The notes: a model not told the origin generated them from the sequence alone. A DNA stretch of 64,000 nt from Coenobita brevimanus (GCA_032717465.1 CM064697.1:6416533-6480532), one strand, 5' to 3'; positions 21,061 to 36,892 are shown, numbered from the stretch's first letter. A program made the numbers and translations.

Positions 21061-22005
21061 CGTCTGAACCAGAGGCTCCGCTTGTTTTTAATGTATCTAA
21101 ACATTACTTAAATATCTCATTGTATTACTGCTGTATTTTGCGAAACTGTTCAGTTAGGTAAACGAAAGTGAGTTACCCAAGTATAATGATAAATGTTTAG
21201 AAAAGAGAAGTAAGGCCTTTACATGAGAAGCTACTTGGGTAAAAGTAACTATATATATTCCATTAAGTTCCACATCGCCGTATAGGTCTGACGATGGTTA
21301 AAGATTGCAAGAGTAATCGTAAAAAAAAAAAAAAAAAGTATATTTTCCTGAGACCAGAAGAAATGAGATTAATTGTACCCTCCCCTCTCACACCCCACTC
21401 TTTTTAGCGCAAGGTCTTCCAGAACTGGCTGAGAAATATGTTCTGAAATTACACAAATAGTTGGAGGGGCATAAAACGCTGCTACCACAGTCTATATTTT
21501 CACCCCGCACATGCAACATCCCCACTCCTTGTATGAATTAATGGGAAGGAAAGATGAGGGATGAAAATGTGAGGGGGACGGGTGAAGGGGGGAGGTTGAA
21601 GGGGGGCGCCGTTCCCGTCCGTCGTCATTCTGGTCGGGGGAAGGAGGACCTAGGGGTGAGCGCCGTTCTGTGTGACGGGAAGTGACGGGGGTACGACTCG
21701 CGAAGGTGATGTATGGTGCTCGTGGTGCGAGACTGAAATACACTGAAGCGCATATGGCCTCCTGCATCATCAATTATATTACGGTCTGTCTCTTTCAACA
21801 TGACTTTCCATTCTCTCATCCTTTTTAATATTTTCTCATCTGTATGCCATTTACAACTCAAAAAAGAGTGAAGTGTTATTTGTTTTGGCAAGAGACTCGA
21901 CTTATTCGATTATTATATTATTAAAATCAACGATCGCTTGTTAAGGTTTCTCTAACTATTTATGAAGTATTGTACATTATTACGAGGGATAATTTTGATA
22001 AAGAT
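21061..22005. other. Unique non-coding DNA
   Basis: AT-rich to about 21480, then G-rich to about 21720. Nothing recognisable. Confidence 0.5.
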
Positions 22006-23526
22006 GGAGAAATGACAGAACATGGATAAAGGAAGCATGAAAACGACATTGAAAAAAGTGCTGAAGAAACCCTGAGGATAAGAAACAAGGAAGTAGGAGC
22101 GAGTGAAGTAGATAGGAATGACATACGAGGCGAAGATTTAGAAAGGAAGCAAAAATTAAGAGAAAACTGCAGGGAAGAGTATAATGAACACCTTCACTAC
22201 AGGACACTTTTTCTAAATAGAATAAAATCGTCTCGTACTGGCAAGAGCGAAAGAAAGACACCGTGGTACAACATGAGTTATAAATCTTGGAAGTGGAAAT
22301 CAGGGTATGAGGTGGAGAGAAAAAGAAATGGCTAAAAGGAGTCAGCAAAAGGAGAGAGCCGAGGATTTGAGGAAACAGGAAAGAAGATAAGAAAGGAAGA
22401 GATACCAGGTGATAAAAGTATAAGAGTGTGAAGGCAGGTTAAGAAAGTGGAGGAGAGGAACAGGGAGAAAATGGCAGGGGGAGGAGAAGGAGCTAATAAA
22501 GTAGGCAAGATGAGCGAAGCGACTTTGCGCAAGAGATGAAGGATAGTAGGCGGGATGAGGAAGGATGATACGAGGAAACAGGTAAGCGGAAACGATGATG
22601 GGAGAGACGGGATGAATGGACGGAGATGGGAGAGGAGATGGAAGGATGAAGATGAGGAAGACGTGAGGGAAGGACGAAAATGAGAGAGGAGATGGAAGAC
22701 AAAGATGGGAGACAGGAGATGGGAAGAAGATGGGAGACAAGAGATGGAAAGTTGAAGATCGGAGGGACGAGATGGAAAAACGAAGATGGGAGAGAGGAGA
22801 TGGAAGGACGAAGATGGGAAAGAGGAGATGGAAGAACAAAGACAGAAGCGAGGAGATGGGAGAGAAGAGAGGTGGGGGGGGGGAATACGAGGATCAAAGA
22901 TGAAAAAGGGGAAGGCGGGAATGAAGATGGGTGAGGACAGGAGCGACAAGAAACAAGGGAAGAAAGGATAGAAGGATGAAGAAAAAGAAAATGGAAGAGC
23001 AAAAGAGGACGACAGGACATCACTAATAAAAAGGGAATGATGCGAGAGGACCAACGACTGGAGAGGAACGGAAGAGAAAAGGAGAGTGGAAGAAACAAGG
23101 GGGATGCCATTGGAAAAAGTGAGCGAAAGGGGAGGCAGGGAGATGACAGAAGAAAGGTGACAGAAGAAGAGGAATGATAAAAGGGGGAAAGATATAAAGG
23201 AAATGAGAAAAGGAAAAGGACGAGGAGAGGAGGTGGAAGGAGTGTGTGGAGGAGGGGGTGAAATGAGTTAGGCTAGAAGGAAAGCAAGAGAGATGAAAGA
23301 AGAGATGCCATTAATGGATAAGAGCAAAGATATGACGTAAGCAGAGAAAAGAAAACTTGTGGGATGAAGAGAAAAATGAATGAAAATGAAGGCCTGATTA
23401 TTAGTAGGAAAAGGAGATGACAGTAAGAAGTAAAGGGGTATGGATGATACTGGAAGAAGAGCAAGGGAAAAGTGTAGGAGAAAGGAGAGGAGAGATGGTC
23501 GATAATCGAAATCTAGAGAAAAGCGA

Positions 23527-23599
<73 letters not shown>

Positions 23600-23830
23600 A
23601 AGAAATGTTTAAGACTATGGTAAAAGAAGAGAGGAGAAAGCAAAGATTATCCAAAAATGGACAGATGCAAGAGATGGTGGGAGGAGAGAAGAGAAAGGGA
23701 GGAGAAACGCTGAAGTTGGAGAGGAAAGGTAAGAGAAGGTGGAAGGAAGGCAGAAGAAAGTGTGGGAGAGAGATGATAAGAGAAGAGCGGGTGAGGGTGG
23801 CATCATTTCTCACACCCAGACATCTGGGGA
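22006..23830 (+). repeat. Polypurine-rich domain with degenerate ~30-bp units
   Basis: The plus strand is overwhelmingly A/G. At about 22620-22870 phrases such as gatgggagagaggagatgga recur with roughly 25-40 bp spacing, a degenerate tandem array. Long minus-strand frames read Ser/Phe/Leu/Pro and are artefacts. (AGG)n occurs at about 23827-23847. Confidence 0.75.
23529..23597. repeat. (AT)n microsatellite
   Basis: About 34 uninterrupted AT units inside the purine domain. Confidence 0.95.
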
Positions 23831-24263
23831 GGAGGAGGAGGAGGAGGCAGCCTCACTCCTCATTCTCTTATTACTCCTCATCCTATTTATAACATGTAGA
23901 CTCAGTTTTCACATATTTTTCACATTTAACTTTTTCTTGAGTTTTAGTTATGCCTTTCAATTTATATATCCCTGGGGATGATTAACTTGCTTATTCTCTG
24001 ATCATTACTAATTATGTTAATCCTCTCATGGCAGATCCTACTTATAATCTTCTCCTACACTGTTACATGGTTCATTCTTTCTTAACGATGCTTCACTTGA
24101 TCCTACTCATTCTTTGATTACGATTATTTTTGTTAATTTTCTCATGTCTGTCTCTGGCCATTGTTTTGCTTGCATATCTGTGTTGGCATTATGCACACTC
24201 GGGGGGAATCAGGTCTTACTTCTAATTATTCGGTTCCAAGGCAACAAGTATATAGGCAACAAG

Positions 24264-24278
24264 TATATATATATATAC

Positions 24279-24373
<95 letters not shown>
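24264..24373. repeat. Long (AT)n microsatellite
   Basis: About 50 AT units with a short CAT/AAAT interruption near 24277-24287. A small duplication, gcaacaagtatata, sits at its left edge. Confidence 0.95.
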
Positions 24374-24377
<4 letters not shown>

Positions 24378-24429
24378 CAAATACTCTTTATAAGTGACAC
24401 CTGGTCGGGAAAGGATTAGAACTTATTCC

Positions 24430-24535
24430 CTATTACTCCCTTCGCTACGAGAGGTTTTTCCAGAGTTGGGTAAAATCGTCTGGAGGTGAATGAATAAAAT
24501 ATCAAAGTCGCCATCATATTGAATGGTTTATAGGA
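24430..24535 (-). repeat. Foldback-family repeat arm
   Basis: Starts cccttcgctacgagagg, core aaaatcgtctggagg (24473-24487), then gaataaaatatcaaagtcgc and catattgaatggttta. It is closely similar to 9031-9121. Confidence 0.7.
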
Positions 24536-24889
24536 GGGTGTGTTATGGCCCTGTCCATGTTGTGTTAAGATTCTGTGCTTGTTATCATTCTCATCACTGG
24601 CCTGGTGTGTGTTGTCGTTTACTGGAGGCAGAGAGGACAGGGTGTGTGGGAAGATGAAAAGAAATCGACGCGTGCGAATTTCTGTGTGGAGGAAAGGAAG
24701 GGGAGGAGGTGCGGGTGTAGAGAGCAAAGAGAGAGAGAGAGAGAGAAGTAACTGCATTCTGTTAAGAGAAATTATTTTGGAAAAGACGTGGAGTATGCGT
24801 GGTGAAATGGATGATGTCGAAGAGTGACAAAAAGTGATGACAAGGATTGCAGGGTGAAAAAAGGTGATGATATGACACGAAGGGTGAGA

Positions 24890-25309
24890 CAGGGTGATGA
24901 TCCTTAACTGCATCTCTCTAACCTTTATCCTTTTTCTCAAGCCATCTCCATCATCTCCTTTTCTATACTACCTCCTGTTCTCATATATTCTTTCCTATTT
25001 CTCGTTTCCTGTCTTTTCCATTCCCTATATTGCCACTGTACTTTCTGTATCTCGCTCTCTTTTTCCATTTCCTATTTCGCCGTTTTTCTCTTCAGTTATG
25101 TTCCTTTCATCTGTTACTTCTACTCGTAGTCTCGTTTTCTCCTTTCTTTACTCTCATCTAATATTTCCCTCCTTTCCTCTCTTTTTCCCCTCAGTTACAT
25201 TACCCGCCTCTCTCTCTCTCTCCCTCTCTCTCTCAAGTCTTCCTTCCTTCTCCCTCTTCTCCCCTACACCACCACTCCCTAACTGTCCCCTCTCCTCAGC
25301 CCCCCTCCT

Positions 25310-25314
<5 letters not shown>
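24890..25314 (+). repeat. Polypyrimidine-rich domain
   Basis: C/T-rich plus strand with TCTC clusters near 25207-25235. It ends in the CA array. No gene. Confidence 0.65.

Positions 25315-25344
<30 letters not shown>
25315..25344. repeat. (CA)n microsatellite
   Basis: About 15 CA units. Confidence 0.9.
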
Positions 25345-25346
<2 letters not shown>

Positions 25347-26460
25347 CCCCTCGCGTTCTTTGCCCTCGTAATTAGGTGGGAGGGGCAGGTTTTGTTAAGC
25401 CCTCGATACTTGACGGGCCACAAAAACACCTCGAGTAAGCTAGAGGAAAAAAAAATAAAGAGGTAAAGACGGAGGACACACGTAAAGTAATTAATTTAGT
25501 GACTGAGCAATTATTCTAGAGCAATTAGGGAACACAGTAATTACAAAAAGGGTTGCTTATGTCTTCCGTACATGTAGGAAAGTTGAGAAAACCAGGCAAT
25601 ATTTCGTTTAAATGTCCGTGATTCCGAAATGATAAAACAAAATTCCGATCTACTTAAATAAATACCGATAAGATTAGAGAGGACTTTAGGAGTTAACAGT
25701 TTCAACAGTTTCAGGGATATTCTGAATGCAACTGTACGTATGATCTCAAACAGATATACAGTCACACAGAAGAGCAGTTTGTGTAATACTGACTTCTACT
25801 GCACGTATGATTTCAGGTACACGCACACAATAAAATAATGCAAATTAGGTTACATATAATCTTAGGTAGAATAAGCGTTGCACAGATTAACACAAGTGAT
25901 ATTAGCTTTGACAGTGCGTGTAATCTCAAGAAGAACATGATACACAGAATAACAAAATATGTATGTGATATAAACTCCAACTTCTCGTGTGATCTTCAGT
26001 GGATAGAAACAGTAGAAGGCGCACCACAACACAGTGTGAAACTATGCGACAGAGAAAGATGCAGTGTTTACATTTCTTAAACTACAGTCACCTTCAGCTG
26101 CCATTCCACTCTCGTACACCTTGTATACAGATGCGTGGTCAAGGTCAAAGGCTTCACCTCATCGTGGCATGTGTCCGGCGCAGGAAAGATGGACGCCCCT
26201 GCCCTACATAGTCTCGGATCACCCTTGGTCAGGGTTTAGCACGTGTTAGCTCACCCATAGGTATTATATGGAGGTTTATCATTGTACTACTATGGGAGTG
26301 ACGTGGAGTCGAAGGCCGGTAGCTGGCCTTGCATAACACTCCCAGAAGGGGAACTCAACCACACTGACCAAGCAGTCAAGTCCGCACTACATTCTACTGT
26401 TTTGAACGCACACCTTTAAAACTAAGTTGTGATCATCTTTATGAAGTGTTAGCGTGTGTC
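25345..26460. other. Unique non-coding DNA
   Basis: Balanced composition. The segment 26080-26400 is the least repetitive and most GC-balanced part, but no protein is recognised in any frame. Confidence 0.5.
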
Positions 26461-26461
26461 A

Positions 26462-26463
<2 letters not shown>

Positions 26464-26540
<77 letters not shown>
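26464..26540. repeat. (AT)n microsatellite
   Basis: About 38 AT units. Confidence 0.95.
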
Positions 26541-26543
<3 letters not shown>

Positions 26544-26782
26544 CAGCGAAAATTTCATATTTATATACAAAGTATAAAAAGTAATGCTAAAAAGGCGGCT
26601 AAACACATAAAAGAAAGTTTCAAAACACTTTATGCTGTAGCATCGTACACATTTTCTGATAAAAAATAAAAAAAAAGATAATACCAAATTTAAAGAAAAC
26701 TGGTCTTTCCCTCTGCTCTTAAAACAACACCGGATAAGAATTCCAAACACGCGAGATAGTATCACTTGTTACAATAGCACCC

Positions 26783-29060
<2,278 letters not shown>

Positions 29061-29247
29061 CCGCCTCTAACATAAACAAAGTCGGCCACCATCTCCTCCA
29101 CACCCCTAGGAAAAAAAATAAGTCAACAAAACATTTCCAAAGTCGAGACAATAAAAGGGCGAGCAGTCAGCAAAAAAGTTGAGGCTGTTGACTGGAGGCA
29201 GAAACAGCAGAGTGGGACGTGGTGGTGGTGGCAGCAAGGGAGGGTGT

Positions 29248-30005
29248 ACCAATCAACGCTAGAAACGATGCTGGAAGAAAACTTGACTAACAGTAAGAAG
29301 TACAGACTGGGAAGCGTGAGAGGAATACGACTAAAATATTTACACGTACGTACGTAACTAGAGAGTATACTACGCAACGCAGTATACGAAATAAAAGGGA
29401 ACCTTACTGATGATACAGAGATACAGAATGGGATGCGTGAGAAGAATACAGTCATATTAGTAGTAGTGGGTATAATAATCAACACTACACGATGCTGGAA
29501 AACTTACACAAATAATAACAAGTGTATAGGCTGCTGGGGAAACGTGAAAGGAATTCGGTGGTATGACCAGTGAGTATACCAAATAACACTACACACGATG
29601 CTAGAGAAAAAATCTATCTGTTTGTCTGCCTACAGCCAATAGCTTTAATCCCGGAATGGGTGACCACAAGCGAATTGCCCTTATGTCGTCTTGTCCTTCG
29701 CCATCAGGCTGCCCGATCTTCAACTTACACCCTACTCATTCATATAACTCTCCACTTCCTTCGTCCTTTCATCATTGAGTCTCCCTCATCCCCTCTCCCC
29801 ACCTCACTTATATATCTAATCAATCGATTATTCTCCACGCTCACCACATGACCAAATCATTTCAGGGTACTTCTCTTAATGCTTTCGAACGCATGGGATG
29901 CGTGAGAAGAATATGCCGTTATGACCAGAACGTAAACCAGTCGACAGTATATGCACAACTGGGGGAAACTGATTAATAATATGAGATACAGACTGGGCTG
30001 CGTGG
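29248..30005 (+). repeat. ~105-120 bp tandem repeat interrupted by a ~270-bp insert
   Basis: Two landmarks recur: cgatgctgg at 29266, 29490 and (variant) 29596, and gcgtgag-like at 29313, 29435, 29542 (variant), 29900 and 30000 (variant). Associated phrases are accaatcaac and tacagactggg. Around 29606-29880 the pattern stops and C/T-rich foreign-looking DNA appears, then the array resumes. Copies are diverged. Confidence 0.65.
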
Positions 30006-30054
30006 AGACCTGGTGATTGAGGCCCTTGGGCACTGACAAACCCACGGGGGAAAT

Positions 30055-30310
30055 ATAAAGGGACAGATATGGGAGAGAACAGAATCTTATAAATAACAGC
30101 TATCTTGTATGGAGGGGGAGGTCTAAAGGGAAAAGGGAGGAATTACCATAATATAAGGAATGGTTCTCTAGTATGAGAAGTCTAAAGGGAAGAGATGGAA
30201 GGAAATACAATAATAAAGTGTGTGACTGTCTGCTATGAGGGGCTTAAAAGGAAGAGATCACAGGGAAAGGGATAATACACGAAATGACTGTCTTGTATGT
30301 AGGAGTGGCA
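30055..30310 (+). repeat. ~60-bp minisatellite, about 4 copies
   Basis: The phrase taaagggaagagatgg and variants start near 30055, 30123, 30182 and 30243. Each is followed by an aataaggaatgactgtct-type phrase and ctagtatgagg. Diverged copies. Confidence 0.7.
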
Positions 30311-30480
30311 GGAAGGAGGTGGTGGCGGACATGTGTTGAAGTGAGGAACATTCGGATATAAATTAAGAGCATATGAATAGGCTGATGGTGACTAAAAGTG
30401 GTGGGGGACGACGAAAGATTTTTACGAGTGGAAACTGGTAGAAACAAACGGGTCCTAAGAAAAACGACAAGAGAAACTAT

Positions 30481-30587
30481 AACATGTAGAGGTGTACGGT
30501 ACGTAGGAGGACTACTGGGCCTTGAAAGCAGGCTGTGAAGCCTATGCCCAGAGTCGGTCACATTAAAAAAAAAAAAAAAAAAAAAAA
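30481..30587 (+). mobile_element. 5'-truncated SINE copy with poly(A) tail
   Basis: It matches the 3' end of the SINE at 19303-19632 from acatgtagaggtgtacgg to ctatgcccagagtcggtcac with about six mismatches in 85 bp. It ends in an A tract of about 22. Truncation at the 5' end with an A tail is the usual result of LINE-driven retroposition. Confidence 0.85.
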
Positions 30588-30599
30588 TTCAGAAGATAC

Positions 30600-31400
30600 T
30601 AAAGCTCGGAAAGGAATGGTTAGAAGTTGAGGTTGTTGGTGTTAAGTCGATACATGAGCTGTTGAAAGCCTCTAAAATGACAGTAACAGCCTACCTGCGA
30701 AAGTCTATAAAAGCTCAGACGATGAAAAATAGGGAATCGATTAGCGAACGGAGGTAATGGTGTTGACGGGAGCGATAAGAGGTGAGTGGCTGTTGATAAG
30801 GCAGGACACTGATAAGGAAGATAGGGTCCAGAGGTAAATAAAAGACGTGCCACTTTGCAATATAAATGCAAACCACAGGGACCGACTAGTATTAACAGAG
30901 AAACACGAATTGAAATTATGAGTTTTTCTTTGTATTCCCAGTTTTTCAACCAATTTTCCACCGTTTCCGTTCACGCCTCCTTCATATTCTCCAAACTTCC
31001 CTCTTCCTCCCTCTACCCTGGTTCCAATCCGCTCTAAGATTCTCTCCATCACAATGCTCCTTCTTGCCCTTTTTCAATTTACTGTTTCCCTTTTTTCTTA
31101 ACTCGTTGCTTTAACTTCTTTTCCTCATGTAATCCACAATTTTCTCTCTAACCGACTCAATTTTCAGCTTGTAATTACCCGTGTCATACAATATAAGTGC
31201 TTCCATCAGGAACCATATCTCATCTTATTCCCACATCTTATTCTTATCATCATTTATCAACTTTGTACTTTGCTTCATTCATACAGTCCTGAATTTCCCA
31301 TCAACTATCCACGTCTTTCATTTTAGCACTACACTTCCTTTCTATTTATTTACTGACCTTCTATTTGTATCCTGTTCATTAAGTACCCTCAGGTACTGCT
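30600..31400. other. Unique non-coding DNA
   Basis: AT-rich, with no recognisable feature. Confidence 0.5.
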
Positions 31401-31407
31401 TGTCCTA

Positions 31408-32530
31408 CTTTTTTTTTTTTTTTTTTTTTCCCCCCCTTCATGCACTTCCTTAACCCCTGCCCAACTACTCTCTCTTCGTCTGTTCGAAGTGATTGGTGTG
31501 CTTCCCCAATACCCAAAACGCTCCTTTCCGCTTTCCTCTTTCTGACCTTTCTCTCCTACTCCTTTCTTGAACTATTCTTCTATACCCCCCTGGCCTTCTC
31601 TTATTCTTTCTCTCTCCCTTTTTCTTCTTCCTTATCACACCGTAATCCTCTAATCTTCCTCTCACCTCCGCCTTCTCCTAACCTCCTTCACTCATTCTTC
31701 CCCACCCTTTTCCTGTCTCCATTTCGTACATCCTCTCCAACTATTCTCCTCGTTCCACTTATCGCATGCTCTTTCTCCTCATCTACACCCTCCTCCTTTC
31801 CCACGTTCCATTCTTTTCACTTCCTCCCCTTCCTTTTTTCTGATTATCCACTTTATTTACATTTCCTCCCCTATTTCTGCTCCTTCTCTGTTTCTCTCTT
31901 CTTACCCATCATCCCGCAGTCCCTCTTCCCCTCCCCTCTCTTCTCACCATCTCTCACTTTTCCTCTCCCCCCCCATTCCTTCCATCTATTGATCTCCAAC
32001 CCTATCCCTCCTTTCCTCTCGCCCACAACTCCTCCATTTCCTTCAACCATCCAACTCTAGCTTCCTTTCCCCTCTTTAACAGCGCCCTTCCCAACCCTCT
32101 TCTCCCTTCCTCTCATCTTTCAATTTTTTCTCTCTTCTGTTTTCCTGTGTCCTCCATTTTATCCTTCCCATCACTTCCCCTCTCTTCAATTTCTTCTCCT
32201 CCTCTGACTTGCACTCATCAATCCCTCCCCCCCTCTTTCTCCTAAGCGTCATTTTCTTCTTCCTTCCTCTCATCCATCTTTCTCCAATCACCCCATTCAT
32301 TCTCTTCCCTTCGCCTCCCCCCCTTCCTGTCTTCCTTCCCTACTTTTCCTCACTCTTCCAGTCCTTCGTCTCCCACCCTCCTATCCTTCCTTTCCTCATC
32401 CTCCTAACTTTCCCCTCCTCCACTTTCCTCTAATCCCTTCTTTCCCACTGTACTCCTAACTTTCCTTTCCTCCACTTTCCTCCAATCCCTCCTTCCCTCC
32501 TTCCCCCCCTCACCCTCTCCCTCCAGTCCA
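31408..32530 (+). repeat. Polypyrimidine domain headed by T/C run
   Basis: It starts with a T run (about 31409-31429) and C run (31430-31436), then about 1.1 kb of C/T-dominated sequence with phrases such as cactttcctc repeated near the end. The 206-codon frame is an artefact of composition. Confidence 0.7.
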
Positions 32531-34265
32531 TCCCCTCGGTATAACCTTGTTTAGTGTCCCCCGGGAGGCCTGACCCAACACACGTAACTCTGAAACACTG
32601 TAGTGCGGAATTGCTTTGTGCCGGCTCCACCTTGGCTGTGTTGCGCCCTGGAATACTTCCTTCCCTTGGTACATCTCTTCCCCCCTATCCCCGTGGCCCA
32701 AACACAGACATCTTGCAGTAATGACCTAATGTGAGTCGTGTACATTTACCTGTTTGTAACTGATACCTGACACTACCATAGTGCAACAATAGGCCTAATC
32801 TGAATTCAATAACACCTCACATTATTAATCTTATTACACTGACTGTCTAATATTGATGTCATTGCCGTGACACCTCGCAACAATGATTCCATTGCGGTTA
32901 CTATATACAAGACTAATCAGTTTCAGCAAGTGCCGCGCAAAATTCTTCCAGTAAGCATAGAAGGTAAATGTAAAGGTGGTCTCAGCCCCAGTGCTCACCA
33001 ACATAACTTGGGCCTTTGAGCTTTAGGCCGGTTATTTGCCTACTAACCCAAGATGTAAGGCCACTGCATCAGCCAGGTTGCCACAGATACCTCCCCTGGG
33101 TGCTACCCTCAGTAATCATTTTACCGACCATCCCACAAAGGATGGATGGACACCTGAGTCAAGTGGCGCCAGCTGCCCGTACCAGGATGTAACCCTTACG
33201 CTATCGAGTCAGTAGCCTCGCAATGAACAATTAATAATCACCCAGCCTCCGCGGCTGCATAATCGTATGGAACACTCACCTAATTATAACATTAATCAAG
33301 GTATAACACAGAATCTTGTGCATAATCAGTCTATTGCATGACTAAAGCAACTGCAATACGACCATAATGGAACGTGAACTCAACTGGCCATAATGGAACG
33401 TGAACTCAACTGGCCTCTATAAAACAGTCTCAAGAGCAATGCACAATCTGATAATTTTGCAAATAGCCACATGTAACATAACTTCTTTATAAAACATGAC
33501 AGCTCGCCAAATTAACTATTGCAATAATGTGAACAGCAGTTTACAAATGAAGGTCATGATTGGCGTTTACAGCGACTGTATACCCAACAATTAGGAACAT
33601 TCAGAATATGCAATACCTGCTCCTTACAGTCAGTCTATGGGCCGAATCCTTGACCCTGCCCTCTGACCTTGACCACTGATCAGTTGTACTCAAAACCGAA
33701 TAAATTCACCCTTGTCTGGCTTCCAGCCCTTCAATCAAGCTTGCTCCAAATCGGATAAAAATATAATCAAACTAGGTGGAAGTGTTGAGGGATGAGGCAA
33801 GGGTGGAGTGATCAAAATTTATGAACAATGAGTCATAGATCAAGGTCACAGGAAAATGTTGACTCAAAGAGTTTTGACCCTATGAAGACTAAACTTAGCG
33901 GTAGGGCTAAGGGTCAGGTAAGGATGAGGTGATTCGATTTTAGAAACATTCGGTCAAAGCCCAAGGTGGCAGAGCAGCATCAAACACGTAGGTAGCTGGT
34001 GTTGCATTCCCTGAGTACTTTTTCTTGCTAAAAATAATGTATGAACAGCTCTTAACATACGTAAACGTAAAGAGCACAATTCCGTGTATGGGTACCGGTA
34101 ATGAAAAAAAATATATATATAATAACGAAAATACCAATCTTAATACTCATCCTTAAAAACAAGACACAGATGAAAAGAAGTCGGAGCACCTGTTCACCCA
34201 CATCTGTCGAAGAGGCTTCTCTTTTATTTATTTCTACCCACAATTTACCACACCTGTCAGAAGTT
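32531..34265. other. Unique non-coding DNA with possible old repeats
   Basis: No gene is recognised. Two segments have the feel of dispersed repeats but lack a second copy here: 32970-33235 (ctcagccccagtgctcacc to cttacgctatcgagtcag) and 33640-33960 (gaccttgaccactgatcag and aagcttgctccaaatcgga). Confidence 0.4.
33362..33413 (+). repeat. Perfect 26-bp tandem duplication
   Basis: A unit starting ccataatggaacgtgaactc occurs twice, at 33362 and 33388, without mismatch. A recent slippage or repair duplication. Confidence 0.9.
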
Positions 34266-34268
34266 AAG

Positions 34269-34271
<3 letters not shown>

Positions 34272-34301
<30 letters not shown>
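34272..34301. repeat. (CT)n microsatellite
   Basis: About 15 CT units. Confidence 0.9.
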
Positions 34302-34303
<2 letters not shown>

Positions 34304-34799
34304 CACAACACACAAATTTTACCTTTACCTTTCCCGTGTTTGTTCGTCCCACATGTCATTCCCTACACCAAACCTAACCTAAGTCAGCCAAAATTCTCTT
34401 CCCCCTATCCTTGCATTCTCTCCTTTCTTTCCCTCCAACCATTCTCGCACTTTTTATTCATTTATCCCAGCACAAAACTACATCTCACTCCCTCACATAC
34501 TCTCTAAAGATGCCTACCATTCGGAAACAGTTCTTTGTTCTCCCACATTTACATTTCCTCATTCCACTTCTCTCATTTAACCTTCCCTTACAGATTACCA
34601 CAATTCCTCGAGCATGCAATAGGAGGGATACTCTTTCAATAAGCTACATTTAAACATAAGTACACATATTTCACATTATGAATACAACAACCAACCAGAC
34701 TACACCACGAACATGAAACAAATATCACAATACAAAATACCACAACCACTAAACTTCATGATAAGTGATACTTCATGTTAAAAGTGAAACAACACAATG

Positions 34800-34811
34800 A
34801 ACACACACACA

Positions 34812-34879
<68 letters not shown>
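34800..34879. repeat. (AC)n microsatellite
   Basis: About 40 AC units with one AT interruption near 34818. Confidence 0.95.
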
Positions 34880-34883
<4 letters not shown>

Positions 34884-35347
34884 ATAAACACAGCAACTTG
34901 AATACTGAGGAAAGTGGGCTCAACAAAGACATAATTGAATACACTGCATTGAGTTTTAAGTCTTATGACGCTCTAGAATAACGAAAATAACTGCTTGAAT
35001 ACTTAATAGCAGGAACTCTCTTTCGACATCGTATAAACAAGGCAGCTGTCACCACTTCCTAGATGTTACTTTTTTACAAACTTTCGAGTATGATAAACTG
35101 GAACAAAAAGACACAAGTTTTTCCGTGGTGAGGCAGCCGCCGCAATGGTGGCCTGTCACTCTTCCGCCAGGTAACAAAGTAACGCTGACACAGACTCACA
35201 TGCGCCTCATACACACATACACAAACATACACACACATACGCATATTCCGAGGTATATGATTTACACACATGTACCTGCAGCATGTGAATTTAATTCATG
35301 TTCATAACAAACCACAGCACAACACTAATTAAACTAACGTCCGCATT

Positions 35348-35349
<2 letters not shown>

Positions 35350-35425
<76 letters not shown>

Positions 35426-35444
35426 CACACACACACACACACAC
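35350..35444. repeat. (AC)n microsatellite
   Basis: About 47 AC units with one GC interruption near 35418. Confidence 0.95.
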
Positions 35445-35543
35445 GAATTCACAATAAACGCTCAGGTAGCCAACTTTTTTCCCCTCACCTTTTTAATCGA
35501 GTTGCTTCCCTCCCCCTCCAAACTAGGCCTGTCACCCCTCCCC

Positions 35544-35546
<3 letters not shown>

Positions 35547-35602
<56 letters not shown>
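35547..35602. repeat. (TC)n microsatellite
   Basis: About 28 TC units. Confidence 0.95.
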
Positions 35603-35605
<3 letters not shown>

Positions 35606-36013
35606 TTCAAAATTCCAGCATTTCTTTTCTCCCAATCGACTTTTCACCAAACTCTCTTTTCGCATCTCCAACTTTGCCTTGTATGCAAATGTCCTTTTCG
35701 CATTTTCTAATACGTAGCTCCTCCTACTGACCCCACCATTTCTTTAATTCCTTTATTTATTTTTTTCTTATTACACCACATCCTTATGTATATTTCCATT
35801 TTTAATATACGTGCATCATTTTGTCCCTCCATGATTTTACAACATTCTTATCGTCCTCTCACAACTGTCTAGTAAATGTTTCTTTTTTTCTTCCCTCTAA
35901 ATCCAACATCACTTCTCCTTCTGTAAAATAAAAATGACAAGTATTTCTACACTTTTTCCCGCCTCTGAATTATTTATTCCTTTATTTGTGGTAAGGTCCA
36001 ATAAAAAGTTCTT

Positions 36014-36049
36014 TCTCTCTCTCTCTCTCCCCCCCCCTCTCTCTCTCTC
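36014..36049. repeat. (CT)n with C-run
   Basis: Two short CT arrays around a C8 run. Confidence 0.85.
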
Positions 36050-36087
36050 CAAAAGTACTGGTCCAAAATTCACCAATAAAGTATGTC

Positions 36088-36091
<4 letters not shown>

Positions 36092-36138
<47 letters not shown>
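36092..36138. repeat. (AC)n microsatellite
   Basis: About 22 AC units with one GC step near the right end. Confidence 0.95.
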
Positions 36139-36419
36139 TTCAAACACAAATTCTGGCCGAAGCGATGGGGTGTGTCGGACTGTGTGCCTGCCCTATAAAA
36201 CACAACGCATCTTTTCTTTCATTGAGTTTCCTTTTATTTTTTCCAATGCCCCTCCTTCCTCAATGGTTTAGTAATTTTCCTGTTAGTCTTTATGCAGGTT
36301 ATCCCATTTTTTCCCCTACTCCTATATCTCCTGGTGGAAGTATTTTAACGTTTTTAGTTTTATCTTTCACAATCCTTTTTCTGCCCTCTTCTGTAAATCA
36401 GCAACATCAATAACATTAG

Positions 36420-36543
36420 CGGATATAAATCGCCCCTGCCTCCACCACCACAACCACCACCACCACTACTACTACTACTGCTACCTCTATACTATTACTA
36501 CTAATTCAACTGAAATCCTCCTCCTCATCATCATCATTAAAAC

Positions 36544-36575
<32 letters not shown>

Positions 36576-36600
36576 TAATAATATTAACAACAACAACAAT
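36420..36600. repeat. Trinucleotide repeat cluster
   Basis: (ACC)n near 36443-36465, (TAC)n at 36464-36480, (ATC)n near 36525-36536, then (AAT)n at 36543-36583. Confidence 0.85.
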
Positions 36601-36666
36601 AAACATAAATAAGCCATAGAGTTCAGTTACATGTCCGGTTTCATACATACACAACATAGATGTTGC

Positions 36667-36743
36667 ATACACACACACACACACACACACGAAGAATGCA
36701 CAACACCTGCAACATATGTCCACTCTCACTGCATAATTTAACT

Positions 36744-36784
<41 letters not shown>

Positions 36785-36892
36785 GAAGAATGCACAACAC
36801 CCGCAACATATGTCCAGTCTCACTGCATAATTTACCTGCAACACACACACACACACACACACCTGTAACATAAAAATAGTCAACTTCTCTCT

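Noticed and set aside
34365..34382. Telomere-like AACCT repeats
   Set aside because: Only two to three units (aaacctaacctaag); not an array.
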